Below, piece by piece: positions 32,321 to 42,164 of a stretch of 64,000 nt of DNA (positions are counted from its first letter, which is position 1; the number at the start of each line of letters is the position of its first letter). The DNA comes from JALHFZ01 sp963674625 (lineage in GTDB: Bacteria; Synergistota; Synergistia; Synergistales; Aminobacteriaceae), in the NCBI GenBank assembly GCA_963674625.2, contig CAXXXO010000001.1, forward strand, positions 372,001 to 436,000, given 5' to 3'. A program made the position numbers and the translations under genes. The notes under the pieces are model-generated. The model was not told the origin of the DNA. It ran no database searches and saw only the letters and a list, made by a program, of their open reading frames with translations.

Positions 32321-33544
32321 TCAGTGAACCGCCGGAATGCCCAGCTCGTTCACCGCCTCGGCGAGACGGCGGACGCCCTCTTCGATGGTCTCCGGCGAGG
32401 GGAAGGTATAGCAGAGGCGGGCGTTGTGCACTCCCGTCCCCTGGGAGGGGCAGAAAGGACCGCCGGGGACGAAGGCCACGTTCTTCTCGATGGAGCGCTC
32501 GAAGAGCTTGTTCGTGTCCACCCCGGGAAAGTTGAGCCAGTAGAAGAATCCGCCGTCGGGCTTCACCCAGGTGACTCCCAGGGGGGCGAGGTGTTTTTCG
32601 AAGCTCTTCTCCATGGCGTCCCGTTTCTCCCTGTAGTTGCCGATGATGACGGGCAGATGGGCGTCAAGGTGTCCGTTCCTGCAGTATTCGGCCACGAGGG
32701 CCTGGGTGATGGTGCTCGAGCAGAGGTCGGTGGCCTGCTTGAAGACCGTCAGGTTTCGGATGATCTCTTTCGGGCCGGTGATCCACCCCACCCTTGTGCC
32801 GGGGGAGAGGATTTTGGAGAAGGAACCTGCGTAGACCACCCCTCCCTCGTCATGGAAGGAGAAGATGGAGGGAAGATGGTCGCCGTCGAAGCGGACGTAT
32901 CCATAGGGATCGTCCTCGAAGACGGGGAGATTGAACTCCTTCGAGATCTCCACGAGGCGCTTTCTCCGCTCCACGGACATGGTGCTCCCCGCGGGGTTCT
33001 GGAAGTTCACTATGGTGTAGATGAATTTGATTTTCTTTCCCTCGGAGCGGGCCCTGCGGATCATGTCGGGCAGAAGTTCCACCTGCATGCCGTCCCGGTC
33101 CATGGGAACGCCCAGGAAACGGGCGCCGTGGTTGAAGAAGACCGTCAGGGCTGCAAGGTAGGTGGGGTCCTCGGTGATGACGTAATCCCCCTCGTCGAGA
33201 AGGGACCAGGCGAAGAGATCGAGGCCCTGCTGGGAGCCGGTGGTGATGAGCATCTCCGCGGAGGAGACGGTCCGGCCCATCCGGGGGGCCGTCCAGGAGG
33301 CGAGGAATTCCTTCAGGGGAGGATACCCTTCGGTGGTTCCGTACTGGAGAAGGTTCTGGCCGTCGTCCTTGAGGATGTGGACTCCCTCGTAAAACTTGTC
33401 CACGGGAAAAATCTCCGGCGCGGGCATTCCTCCAGCAAAGGAGATCATCCCCGGCTTTTTGATCAAAGCCAGCATCTCCCTGATCGGCGACGGACGGTTA
33501 TTCTTCGCTATGGAACTGAAATTTTCCTGCCAGATTCCACTCAT
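32321..33544 (-). CDS. PLP aminotransferase, LysN / 2-aminoadipate type, 407 aa
   Basis: Fold-type I aminotransferase related to the catalytic half of MocR regulators, but without the DNA-binding part. The PLP Lys lies in GSFSKILSPGTRVGW; other landmarks are GSQQGLDLFA, FQNPAGSTMS and EDDPYGYVRF. Enzymes of this type use broad amino donors such as 2-aminoadipate, aromatic or branched residues, with 2-oxoglutarate. Start ATG 33544 follows GGGAGGC; the upstream reading is not plausible protein. It is transcribed with or just after the M48 gene and separated from mnmE by a terminator. Confidence 0.9.
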   Translation of the reverse strand: MSGIWQENFSSIAKNNRPSPIREMLALIKKPGMISFAGGMPAPEIFPVDKFYEGVHILKDDGQNLLQYGTTEGYPPLKEFLASWTAPRMGRTVSSAEMLITTGSQQGLDLFAWSLLDEGDYVITEDPTYLAALTVFFNHGARFLGVPMDRDGMQVELLPDMIRRARSEGKKIKFIYTIVNFQNPAGSTMSVERRKRLVEISKEFNLPVFEDDPYGYVRFDGDHLPSIFSFHDEGGVVYAGSFSKILSPGTRVGWITGPKEIIRNLTVFKQATDLCSSTITQALVAEYCRNGHLDAHLPVIIGNYREKRDAMEKSFEKHLAPLGVTWVKPDGGFFYWLNFPGVDTNKLFERSIEKNVAFVPGGPFCPSQGTGVHNARLCYTFPSPETIEEGVRRLAEAVNELGIPAVH

Positions 33545-33699
33545 TCTCCATGCCTCCCTCGAATTGTGATATTCTTGCTTTATTATTCCGATTTTACGCC
33601 ACAAGCCAAACAAATTCCACTCCAATAATACCACGAAGGGATGCGTCAATGACACATCCCTTCGGAGCGAATCTTTTTCTTTTCAGTTTTTGAAAAATT

Positions 33700-34332
33700 T
33701 TATTTTCTCGGTTCTATGGCCGAAGCACTGTTTCGAAGGTGCTCGAGCCGCCGGTCCGTCGGGGGGTGGGAGTTGAAGCCGCTTGGGGATGTGCTGTAGC
33801 CCGCGGCCTTCATCTTTTCCATAGCCCGGACAAGCCCCCAGGGGGAATATCCCGCGTCCGCCGCTATACGAATTCCGTAGTCGTCGGACTCCACTTCCTG
33901 CTCCCTGCTGAAGCCCGATTCGGCGAGGGCGATGCCGACGCTGCCGGCCACCTCTCCTGCGGCATTTCCTGAAAGGCCCCTGAAAAGAAGGGACCACAGA
34001 AGATTCCGCCCTACGGAGCTGTTGTAGTGTCCCAGCTTGATATGCCCCGCCTCGTGGGCGAGGATTCCGGCGATCTCGTCCTCCCGGTCGAGGATGTTCA
34101 TGAGCCCGGAGGTCACGTGGACGCTGTGGTCTCCGGAGGCGAATTTTACCCAGGCGTTCGGCTCCTTCTTCTGCTCGAAGATCACGCCCCTGTACTCCAT
34201 GCCCGTCTGAGCGGAAACCCGTTTCCAGGCCCTGTTCACCGTATTCTGATCGATGGCTCCTTCAGAGATTCCCGCAATGGAAAAGATCAGGAGAAAAAGA
34301 AGGACGCCCACCGTTTTATGAAATCTGTTCAT
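33700..34332 (-). CDS. Secreted M48-family metalloprotease, 210 aa
   Basis: A periplasmic zinc peptidase, related to the catalytic core of BepA/LoiP. It has a signal peptide (MNRFHKTVGVLLFLLIFSIAGISEGA), the zinc site HEAGH at about residue 92-96, and the third ligand Glu in SREQEVESDDYGIRIAADAGY. The C-terminal HPPTDRRLEHLR is typical of the family. It is shorter than BepA because it has no TPR half. Likely roles are envelope protein quality control. It is divergent from the threonine-synthase-like gene. Confidence 0.92.
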   Translation of the reverse strand: MNRFHKTVGVLLFLLIFSIAGISEGAIDQNTVNRAWKRVSAQTGMEYRGVIFEQKKEPNAWVKFASGDHSVHVTSGLMNILDREDEIAGILAHEAGHIKLGHYNSSVGRNLLWSLLFRGLSGNAAGEVAGSVGIALAESGFSREQEVESDDYGIRIAADAGYSPWGLVRAMEKMKAAGYSTSPSGFNSHPPTDRRLEHLRNSASAIEPRK

Positions 34333-34428
34333 AGCGAATCCTCCTCCTGTCGTCGAGAGTTCCTTGATTTTTTTTCTTTCAAGTTAATTGTTCCTCATTT
34401 TCTTGAGGCATGAAAGGGTGAAAATACG

Positions 34429-34434
34429 TATAAT
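34429..34434 (+). promoter_or_regulatory. -10 element before the threonine-synthase-like gene
   Basis: A perfect TATAAT 27 bases before the start codon; the nearest -35-like TTGAGG (34403-34408) is 20 bases away. Confidence 0.45.
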
Positions 34435-34460
34435 AGACAAAACGAGAGCGGAGGAAGAGC

Positions 34461-35657
34461 ATGCTTCATTGTTCCAGGTGCGGAAAAACTGAAGATGAAG
34501 GGACCCTCCTCTGGAGGTGTCCCTGCGGAGGATATTTCGATCTCGACGACAGCGGCATCATGCCCCTGTCAAGGCGGGCCATCCGCCCGGGAGAGGGGGG
34601 AATGTGGCGCTATGCTTCTTCTCTTCCCCTCGGCTCCTCCGGACGGAGGGTCACGATGGCGGAGGGATGGACGCCCCTTGCCGCCGAACCGGATATATAC
34701 CCCGGACTCTACTTCAAGGTCGACTACGCCATGCCCACCGGTTCGTACAAAGACCGGGGAATGGCCTATCTTGTCAGCCGCCTCCTGTCCCTCGGCGTAA
34801 GAGAGGTCATAGAGGATTCCTCCGGGAACGCCGGGGCGTCCATGGCCGCGTACTGCGCCCGGGCGGGGATCCGCTGCAGGGTCTTTGTGCCCGAGTATAC
34901 CTCGGAGGGGAAGTGCCTTCAGATCCTCGCCTCCGGCGCAGTTCTCGAACGGATACCGGGGACAAGGGAGGATACCACCAGGGCCGCGGAGGCCGGGGCG
35001 GAGAAGGCTTTTTACGCAAGCCACAACTGGAGTCCCTGGTTCGCCCACGGCATAAAGACCTTCGCCTTCGAGATCTGGGAGCAGCTCGGTTTCCGCCCTC
35101 CCAAGGCGGTTCTGCTGCCGGCAGGACAGGGCAGTCTTGTGCTCGGCTGTGCCCTTGCCTTCGACGAGCTTCTGGCGAGCGGCGAGATTTCATCCCTTCC
35201 ACGAATCTACGCCCTTCAGCCTGAACTCTGCGATCCCCTGGCCCGGGCTTTCCGCACAGGCTCTCCTTCGCCGGTCCCTGTTTCGAAGCAGGAGACAGCC
35301 GCCGAGGGGATCAGCTCGGCCGAACCCGTTCGGGGAGACGCGGTGCTGGCAGCAGTGCGCAAGAGCGGCGGAGACATCCTCTCCTTTTCCGAGGAGGAGA
35401 TCTGGAAGGGCTTTCTCTTCCTCGCCGGGAGGGGGTATTACGTGGAACCCACGAGCGCCATCGTGGCCGCCGGGATTGAGCGCCTCGCCGCCCTGGAAGC
35501 CTTTTCTCCGAAGGACCCCGTGGTCGCCCTTCTCTCCGGGTCGGGGCTGAAGGCGGGAGAAAAGATTTTAGCCCATTTCTCGGACCGGTTTTTTCGCCGG
35601 GAAGATGAATTCCGGTTCCCGGGCGGTCCCGGGCGGTGGACGGGATGGGAAGAATAA
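34461..35657 (+). CDS. Threonine-synthase-like PLP enzyme, 398 aa
   Basis: A fold-type II PLP enzyme. An N-terminal zinc ribbon (CSRCGK at 4-7 and CPCGG near 20-23) is followed by TGSYKDRG, with the PLP Lys. EDSSGNAGASMAAYCARAG binds the phosphate and LLPAGQGSLVLG is the glycine loop. This architecture matches threonine synthase and close relatives; the true reaction could be another beta- or gamma-elimination. No other threonine genes are nearby. ATG 34461 follows GGAGGAAG. It overlaps the HDOD gene by 13 bases, which is odd for a metabolic enzyme. Confidence 0.82.
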   Translation: MLHCSRCGKTEDEGTLLWRCPCGGYFDLDDSGIMPLSRRAIRPGEGGMWRYASSLPLGSSGRRVTMAEGWTPLAAEPDIYPGLYFKVDYAMPTGSYKDRGMAYLVSRLLSLGVREVIEDSSGNAGASMAAYCARAGIRCRVFVPEYTSEGKCLQILASGAVLERIPGTREDTTRAAEAGAEKAFYASHNWSPWFAHGIKTFAFEIWEQLGFRPPKAVLLPAGQGSLVLGCALAFDELLASGEISSLPRIYALQPELCDPLARAFRTGSPSPVPVSKQETAAEGISSAEPVRGDAVLAAVRKSGGDILSFSEEEIWKGFLFLAGRGYYVEPTSAIVAAGIERLAALEAFSPKDPVVALLSGSGLKAGEKILAHFSDRFFRREDEFRFPGGPGRWTGWEE

Positions 35658-36883
35658 GCGTGAACAATCTCCGGGAGGGGATGCTCCTCGAGGAGGACCT
35701 CGTTGCACCAAACGGCCGGGTAATACTGGGAAAGGGCGCAGTGCTGAAGGAAAAATACATCGGCATGTTCAAAATCTGGGGCATCACCGGCGCCGCCGTG
35801 GAGGGCGCGGAGGATGCCGAGATCGTTCAGGAGGTCCGGCTCAGGGAGGAAGCTCTCCGGCAGGGGGAGTCCTATGTGGCGTCCTATTTCCCCCCCGCTG
35901 AGGATGAGGACAGCCGTCTTTCCGAAGTGAGGGCCTACTGCGTCCGGCGATGCGCCGAGAAGATAGAAGAAGGAAAACCGCCGGAGCCTCTTCCCCTCCG
36001 CAGCGAGCCGCCCCGTCCGCCCCGGGGACACTTCGGCAGGACTTTCTCCGCCCGCTCCCTGGCGCAGAACCAGGTCCGCCTCGTCTCATTCCCCGACATC
36101 TACTTCAAGATCCGGGAGGTCATCAATTCTCCCCTGAGCTCGGCCACCTCCATAGCAAGGGTCGTCAGCAAGGATCCCAGCCTCACGGCCAGGCTGCTTC
36201 GCCTGGTGAACAGCTCCTTTTACGGATTTCCCCAGCCCATCCTCTCCATCCCCAGGGCAATCGCCATCGTGGGGTCGAACGAGCTTACCTCCCTTGCCCT
36301 TGCGGTCTCCACCATGACGGTCTTTCGGGACGTGTCGCCGAAATACGTGGACATGAAATCCTTCTGGAAGCACTCCATAGCCTGCGGCGTCTTCTCCCGC
36401 CTGCTGGCCTACGGGAAAAGGGAGCGGAACGAGGAGCGCTTCTTTCTTTCGGGGCTTCTTCACGATCTCGGAAGAATTGTCCTCTACAGCAAAACGCCCG
36501 CCGAGATGACCTATGCCCTCGAGCTCTCCCTCTTCGAGCGGATTCCCCTGTGGAGAGCGGAGAAAAGGGTCTTCGGCTTCGATCACACTGCCGTGGGAAA
36601 GATCCTTCTCGAAGAATGGAACATTCCGGAGGGCATCCGCCGCCTGTGCGACTACCACCATGATCCACTGGACGAAGATGCCCCGGAGGAGGCCGCCTTC
36701 GTCCACGGAGGAGATTTTCTGGCAAACGCCATGCGCTTCGGAACAAGCGGCTCCGTCTACTGTTCCCTCCTCGGAGCCTCCGTCTGGGAATACCTCTCTC
36801 TCGGTGCGGGGGACGCTGAATCGGTGCTCGTTCAGGGGGAGAGGCAGCTCCGGGAGATCATGAACATCTTCCTGGTCGCGTGA
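35645..36883 (+). CDS. HDOD-domain signalling protein, 412 aa
   Basis: HDOD domain, a catalytically silent relative of HD phosphohydrolases used in signalling, at about residues 145-340: VSFPDIYFKIREVINSPLSSATSIARVVSKD and NSSFYGFPQPILSIPRAIAIVG. Some metal-type residues survive (LSGLLHDLGRI). The first 60 residues (NLREGMLLEEDLVAPNGRVILGKGAVL) resemble the small domain found before HD-GYP phosphodiesterases. The ATG at 35645 lies within the end of the preceding gene. Two more signalling genes follow within 10 bases or overlapping, so it is likely part of one pathway with them. Confidence 0.85.
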   Translation: MGRISVNNLREGMLLEEDLVAPNGRVILGKGAVLKEKYIGMFKIWGITGAAVEGAEDAEIVQEVRLREEALRQGESYVASYFPPAEDEDSRLSEVRAYCVRRCAEKIEEGKPPEPLPLRSEPPRPPRGHFGRTFSARSLAQNQVRLVSFPDIYFKIREVINSPLSSATSIARVVSKDPSLTARLLRLVNSSFYGFPQPILSIPRAIAIVGSNELTSLALAVSTMTVFRDVSPKYVDMKSFWKHSIACGVFSRLLAYGKRERNEERFFLSGLLHDLGRIVLYSKTPAEMTYALELSLFERIPLWRAEKRVFGFDHTAVGKILLEEWNIPEGIRRLCDYHHDPLDEDAPEEAAFVHGGDFLANAMRFGTSGSVYCSLLGASVWEYLSLGAGDAESVLVQGERQLREIMNIFLVA

Positions 36884-36889
36884 CAGCCT

Positions 36890-39088
36890 ATGGCTCATAC
36901 TGAAAGGAAAAAAAAGCTTGTAGAGCGGGTTCGGATTCTCTCTGAAGAGCGGGAGACGACGAAGAGGATTCTCGAATCGGCAGTGGACTCCCTGGGCTTC
37001 TCTGTCCTTGTGGACGACGGGTTCTCTGCGGCTGATCTCCTCGAACAGTGTGCAGGGAAGATCCGCGCCTTTGTCCGTTTCGATGCCCTGGTTTTTTATA
37101 TATTTTCTTCCGACGGACTCGACATCTCTCCGGCCTTTGCCGACCCGCCCGCGGAGCTGCCCTTCTTTCAAAAGGAGATGGAGCTCCTCGTGGAGGACAG
37201 AACCTTCGCCTGGACCATAGACCGCAGCCGGCCGGTGATCGTCACCGCCTCCGACGGCAGCCGGAAGATCCTTCTGCATTCCGTCATTACCCAGAACCGC
37301 ACCATGGGGATATTCATGGGCCTCCTGGGGGAGGACGAGGCAGGCATTCTCGACCTCTCCTTCGCCTTTCTGACGGTTCTCCTCAACTCTATGGCTGCAA
37401 TTCTGCAAAACGCCGAACTCTACTCCATGGTACAGAATCTGAACGCCGAGCTGAAAGGCAAGGTGAACCGGCTGGAGGAATCGGAGGGACATCTCGCTGC
37501 GGCCATGCGCTCCCGGGATGTCTTCCTGGCAAACGTCAGCCACGAGATCCGCACTCCTCTGAACGGAATACTCGGAATGGCTGCCCTTCTCGAGGACACC
37601 GAACTGACCGGCAGGCAGAAGGGGATGGTCAGGATTCTCAGGGATGAATCGGACTCCCTTCTGCGGCTCGTGAGCGACCTTCTCGATTTCGCCAAGATGG
37701 AGGCGGGCAAGCTCTTCTTCGAAAATGTGCCCTTCAGCCTGAAGGAGCTCTGGGAAAGCGTGCGGGAAAGCTTTTCTCCCCGGGCGGAGCAGAAGAACCT
37801 TGTTTTCAAGATGTCCCTGGAAGGAGCTGTGCCGGAAAGAGTCTCGGGAGATTTTCACCGTCTCCGGCAGGTCCTGGGAAATCTCATAGGGAATGCCCTG
37901 AAGTTCACCTTTTCCGGAAGAGTGGCCGTCCGCGGAAGGGGTGAGGAAAGGGAAGACGGAAAAATACTGCTCTCCGTGGAGATACAGGATACGGGCATCG
38001 GCATTTCCCCTGAAAAAGCTTCGGATCTCTTTCAGCCCTTCGTTCAGGGAGATGCCTCCACCACGAGAAAATTCGGAGGAACCGGCCTTGGGCTGGTCAT
38101 CTCGAAAAGAATCGTGGAAAGCCAGGGAGGCCGGATCTCCTTCGAGAGCGAGGAGGGGAAAGGATCGGTTTTTTCCTTCTCCCTGCCCCTGGAGTCTATT
38201 TCCATATTCTCCGGCACGGAGGACGCTCCAAAGCGGAAGGATTTCCCAAGCCCATGGCCGGAGAATCTCGCAGTGCTAGTGGTGGACGACAACGCAACCA
38301 GCAGGCTCGTGGCGGTTTCCATGCTCAAAAAGCTAGGGATCGACATTGTGGAGACCGCTGAAAACGGTCTTCTCGCTCTTGAAAAACTTGCCTTCCACAG
38401 ATATGATCTTGTGCTCATGGATATTCAGATGCCCTTCATGGACGGCGTCGAAACGGTGCTCAGGCTGCGGGATCCGGCCTTTTCCGAGCAGAATCCTCAG
38501 GTACCGGTGGTTGCCATGACGGCCAATATCCTCTCGTCTGATCGGGAGCGGTATCTCAAAGCCGGAATGATCGATTTTCTAGCCAAACCCATTCTTCCGG
38601 AGGCACTTCGAGATCTTCTCTGCCGTCTCTTTCCGGATAAAACAGACTCTTGCCGGGACGAACCCCTCCTTTCCGTTTGTCCCCCAGAAAATGAAGATGA
38701 ATTATTGAAGCATCCTGTTTTCCGGCGTGAGGTTTTTCTCGAGAGAATGGGAAACGATGAGGTTCTCTGCGGCAAGATCATCGAGCTTTTTCTCTGCGAT
38801 TCCGGACGGATTCTGACGGATATGGAAGCGTCCGGAGAGGAGATGTCTGCAGAAGATCTTCAAATGAAGGCGCATGTTTTGCGAGGGGCGTCGGCCAATG
38901 TGGAAGCGCTGGAGATGACGGCCATTGCGGATGGAATGGAACGGGCGGCTGAACGGGGAGAGAGGAGGAGCATCGCTGCAGGACTGAAAGCCATGAAAAT
39001 GGCCCGGGCGCGTTTTAAGGCCGAAATTTCGGGAGAGAAGAACTTTTCGGCTGAACCTACTGTGGAAGGGGAAGAAAAACGTCGATGA
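36890..39088 (+). CDS. Hybrid sensor histidine kinase with receiver and HPt domains, 732 aa
   Basis: A cytoplasmic hybrid kinase with no transmembrane segment. Residues 30-175 look like a GAF-type sensor. HisKA follows, with the phospho-acceptor H218 in NVSHEIRTPLNG; HATPase_c has N-box NLIGNALKF, DTGIGIS and GGTGLGL. The receiver domain has phospho-acceptor D511 (LMDIQMPFMDG), and the C-terminal HPt has H662 (AHVLRGASAN). All four phosphorelay steps are thus present in one protein. No clear ribosome site precedes ATG 36890, 7 bases after the HDOD stop, so translation is probably coupled. The likely output partner is the following REC-GGDEF protein. Confidence 0.93.
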   Translation: MAHTERKKKLVERVRILSEERETTKRILESAVDSLGFSVLVDDGFSAADLLEQCAGKIRAFVRFDALVFYIFSSDGLDISPAFADPPAELPFFQKEMELLVEDRTFAWTIDRSRPVIVTASDGSRKILLHSVITQNRTMGIFMGLLGEDEAGILDLSFAFLTVLLNSMAAILQNAELYSMVQNLNAELKGKVNRLEESEGHLAAAMRSRDVFLANVSHEIRTPLNGILGMAALLEDTELTGRQKGMVRILRDESDSLLRLVSDLLDFAKMEAGKLFFENVPFSLKELWESVRESFSPRAEQKNLVFKMSLEGAVPERVSGDFHRLRQVLGNLIGNALKFTFSGRVAVRGRGEEREDGKILLSVEIQDTGIGISPEKASDLFQPFVQGDASTTRKFGGTGLGLVISKRIVESQGGRISFESEEGKGSVFSFSLPLESISIFSGTEDAPKRKDFPSPWPENLAVLVVDDNATSRLVAVSMLKKLGIDIVETAENGLLALEKLAFHRYDLVLMDIQMPFMDGVETVLRLRDPAFSEQNPQVPVVAMTANILSSDRERYLKAGMIDFLAKPILPEALRDLLCRLFPDKTDSCRDEPLLSVCPPENEDELLKHPVFRREVFLERMGNDEVLCGKIIELFLCDSGRILTDMEASGEEMSAEDLQMKAHVLRGASANVEALEMTAIADGMERAAERGERRSIAAGLKAMKMARARFKAEISGEKNFSAEPTVEGEEKRR

Positions 39089-39990
39089 AGATCCTCGTGG
39101 CGGAAGACGACAGAACAACCCTCTTTATGCTGGAATCACTCCTCGAAAAATGGGGGTACACGGTCCAGGCCGTAACGGACGGCCTGGAAGCCTTCAATAT
39201 TCTCAACGGGGACGAACCACCCCTGCTGGCCGTTCTGGACTGGATGCTTCCCAGGATGAACGCTCCGGAAATCTGCACGGCACTCCGTGCCGAGGGAGGA
39301 GAGCGCAGCGGCAAACCCTACCAGTACATTCTCATCCTTACCGTGAAGGGGGAGAAGGAAAACGTGATTGCGGGGCTCGGAGCGGGAGCTGACGATTACG
39401 TTGCGAAACCCTTCGATTCCCATGAACTACAGATGCGTCTCAAGGTGGGAGAAAGAATTCTTCACCTCCAGGAGCAGCTTCAAAAAGCGGCGCTTTACGA
39501 TTCCCTCACGAATCTTCTCAACCGGAAAGCGGTGATCGAGCGCCTCGAAAGCGAACTGAGCAGGTCGTGCCGGACAGGAATTCCCATGAGCATAGCTCTT
39601 CTCGATATCGACAATTTCAAGGATGTCAACGATACCTATGGCCACGGCACCGGCGACAAGGTGCTCAGGGAGATCGCCGTCCGGATGAAGGAGGCCGTTC
39701 GCTCGTATGACTCCGTAGGCCGCTACGGGGGTGAGGAGTTTCTGTTGATCTTCCCGGGTATTTCAGGGAGTGATGCAGTTAAAATCTGCGAAAGAGTCCG
39801 TTCCTCTATCATGGAAAAACCCTTCTCTCCCGCCTCCCCCCATGAAGGGGAGGAACCCTTTCCCCTCTCTGCGAGCCTCGGACTCTGCGAAACCCCCTCT
39901 CCGTGCGAAAAAGTGGATGTCGTCCTTACAGAGGCCGATAATGCCCTCTACAGGGCGAAAGAAAACGGAAGAAACCGGGTGAGCCGGTAG
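39085..39990 (+). CDS. Response regulator diguanylate cyclase (REC-GGDEF), 301 aa
   Basis: Makes cyclic di-GMP when phosphorylated. The receiver has acidic residues EDD at 7-9 and phospho-acceptor D52 (VLDWMLPRMN). The GGDEF domain has the active GGEEF motif at 215-219 and an RSYD inhibitory site at 206-209, exactly five residues before it, so product inhibition is expected. The ATG overlaps the kinase stop by 4 bases, implying the HPt of the hybrid kinase phosphorylates it. Together with the HDOD gene it forms a compact signalling operon. Confidence 0.94.
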   Translation: MKILVAEDDRTTLFMLESLLEKWGYTVQAVTDGLEAFNILNGDEPPLLAVLDWMLPRMNAPEICTALRAEGGERSGKPYQYILILTVKGEKENVIAGLGAGADDYVAKPFDSHELQMRLKVGERILHLQEQLQKAALYDSLTNLLNRKAVIERLESELSRSCRTGIPMSIALLDIDNFKDVNDTYGHGTGDKVLREIAVRMKEAVRSYDSVGRYGGEEFLLIFPGISGSDAVKICERVRSSIMEKPFSPASPHEGEEPFPLSASLGLCETPSPCEKVDVVLTEADNALYRAKENGRNRVSR

Positions 39991-40069
39991 TAAATTCATG
40001 AAATCTACGGGGCTCCTTTTGCCTGTTATCCTCTACAATAGCAGGATGTTCCGGAAAGGGGCTGAAGAT

Positions 40070-42160
40070 GTGAAGAGAATATTCTTTTCCCTGGCGAAAA
40101 ACATGCTCCTCGGAGTGTGTCTCTGCCTTTTTTTATTTCCCCGGGCAGGGTGGTCCGCCGGGGTGGACGAGCTTTTTCTTGCCCGGGACTGGAAGGGCAT
40201 CGATGCCGTCCTCGCCGACGCCGGACAAATTCTGACCCCCAGGGAGCAGTCCCTGGCGGCAAATGCCCTGTGGCTTCAGAACCGGTGGAAGGAAGCTGAA
40301 ACATTGCTGAAAAAAAGCGCTCCTTCCTGGCCCGAAGAGGTAAAGCCCTTCGGAACGCTTCTCACCATCCTCGCCCTCGAGAGGACTGAAAGGAAGGATG
40401 AGGCCCGGGCGACGGCTTCGGCCTTTCTCCCGACTGCACCCGGAGATGTGGCCTATTACGTCGCCTATGCCCTTTACCGGCTCACTCCGGAGGAGAAAAC
40501 ACAGGAGAGACGTAAATATCTCGAAAGGATGTACGCCGAGGCGGAGAATATTCAGCAGCAGACCGCCGCGCTGAATCTTCTGCTGGCTCTGCCCGGAGAT
40601 CGGACAGCCTACGCACTCAATCTTCTGAATATCAGTCCCAGAAACGGCACTGCTCTCAAGGCCCTCGAAGCCTCTCCGCAGAAGGAAAAAACGGACGTGC
40701 GCTTCGCCCTTGGGTACGGGGCATACCTCCGGGGGCAGTTCGACCGGGCAGTTTCCTATCTGAAGGATGTTCCCCTCGACTCGAGGAACGGCAGAAAGGC
40801 CAGGTATTACAGGGCCTACTCCCTCTACCGGAAAAAGAAATATGGAGAGGCCCTTGAGCTCTGGAGTCCCCTTGCCCGGACAGGCGCCGATTACGCCGAG
40901 TCGTCCATCCGGCGCATCTCCATTCTCGCCGGGCGGGCCGAAAAAGAACGGTCTCTCCGGGTGCTGAGGGAAGTGGCCGAATCGAGGGAAGGAATTTACC
41001 GGGCCAGGGCATGGTATTCCCTGTCCACCCATGCCTCGGGGAAGGAACGGGACGAACTGGAGGAAAAAGTGATCGCCGCTGCTCCCGATTCAATCCTCAC
41101 CACCCGCATTCTGTGGAACCGGGGGTGGAAAAACTGGAAGGACGGAGACGCCGCCTCCGCCCTCAAGAACTGGGAAAGGAGCATCACCCCGTCCATGGAC
41201 CGGTCCTGGAGGGCCAGGGTGCTCTACTGGACGGCCCGGGCCAATGAGGCCCTGGGACGAGGGGAGAAAAAAGAGGCTCTCCTGCAGACCCTGAGCAAGG
41301 ACCTGCCCCTTTCCGTCTATGCCCTGATGCAGTCGGAAAAACCTCTCTCCTTCACACCCGGCGCCCCCCCCTCCCTCGGCGGCCTCGGCCCGTCGGAACT
41401 CGAACGCTGGGGATTTGTGAGCCATGCCAGGAGGAGGCTCCTCCTGCGGGGAGATCTTCCCTCCCTCTACCGGGCCGCCAGGCTTGCGGACTGGCTGGAC
41501 GATTCCCTCGGGGTCTACGCCGTGGCCGGAAGGCTGGCCGGAGAGATCTCCAGAGGGCCGGTTTTTTACCGGGAGGCCATGGAATTTCTCTATCCCCGGC
41601 CCTTCCGGGAGATCGTCGCCCGGGCAGCCGAACGCTTCTCCGTCGAAAAAAATCTGATCTGGGCCGTCATGCGCCAGGAGAGCGCCTTCAACCCCACGGT
41701 CACGAGCTGGGCCGGCGCCGCGGGGCTGATGCAGCTCATGCCGGGGACGGCGGCGGGGGAGGCCCGGGGGCTGAAGATGAAGAAATACGCTCTCTACGAC
41801 CCCGAGGACAATATAACCCTGGGCGCCGCCCATATCGCCCGTCTTCTGAAGTCCTTTTCGAAAATCGAGCACGCCGTGGCGGCCTACAACGCCGGAGGGG
41901 GCTCGGCCCGCCGATGGCTCGGGGAGAGGACCGGTCTCCCTCTGGACGAGTGGATCGAGGCCGTCGCCTACGAAGAGACGAACGACTACGTCCAGAAAGT
42001 CATGGCGAACCTGGCCGTATACCGCGCCCTCTACGGAGCTCCCCCTTCCGGGGCAAACCCTTTTCTTATTGCCCCACTTTCGGGAGATGAAGAAATGGAA
42101 GAGGTCCCCGACACGGACGAGAGGGAGGAGCCCCTTCCCCAGGACGACGGAGGAAAATAA
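40070..42160 (+). CDS. slt: Soluble lytic transglycosylase (Slt70-like), 696 aa
   Basis: A periplasmic enzyme cutting peptidoglycan glycan strands. It has a signal peptide (FSLAKNMLLGVCLCLFLFPRAGWSAG), a long superhelical region of TPR-like helices, and a C-terminal SLT domain. The catalytic Glu is in WAVMRQESAFNPTVTSWAGAAGLMQLMP, followed by AYNAGGGSARRWL. The GTG at 40070 is chosen because AAAGGGG lies about 9 bases upstream and it gives a proper signal peptide; ATG 39998 or 40046 would extend it. The acidic tail (GDEEMEEVPDTDEREE) is unusual. It has its own likely promoter and a strong terminator. Confidence 0.93.
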   Translation: MKRIFFSLAKNMLLGVCLCLFLFPRAGWSAGVDELFLARDWKGIDAVLADAGQILTPREQSLAANALWLQNRWKEAETLLKKSAPSWPEEVKPFGTLLTILALERTERKDEARATASAFLPTAPGDVAYYVAYALYRLTPEEKTQERRKYLERMYAEAENIQQQTAALNLLLALPGDRTAYALNLLNISPRNGTALKALEASPQKEKTDVRFALGYGAYLRGQFDRAVSYLKDVPLDSRNGRKARYYRAYSLYRKKKYGEALELWSPLARTGADYAESSIRRISILAGRAEKERSLRVLREVAESREGIYRARAWYSLSTHASGKERDELEEKVIAAAPDSILTTRILWNRGWKNWKDGDAASALKNWERSITPSMDRSWRARVLYWTARANEALGRGEKKEALLQTLSKDLPLSVYALMQSEKPLSFTPGAPPSLGGLGPSELERWGFVSHARRRLLLRGDLPSLYRAARLADWLDDSLGVYAVAGRLAGEISRGPVFYREAMEFLYPRPFREIVARAAERFSVEKNLIWAVMRQESAFNPTVTSWAGAAGLMQLMPGTAAGEARGLKMKKYALYDPEDNITLGAAHIARLLKSFSKIEHAVAAYNAGGGSARRWLGERTGLPLDEWIEAVAYEETNDYVQKVMANLAVYRALYGAPPSGANPFLIAPLSGDEEMEEVPDTDEREEPLPQDDGGK

Positions 42161-42164
42161 AAGA

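Noticed and set aside
36086..37858. A 590-codon minus-strand frame opposite the HDOD and kinase genes
   Set aside because: Both plus-strand proteins have clear domains; this is a shadow frame rich in Gly, Glu and Pro.
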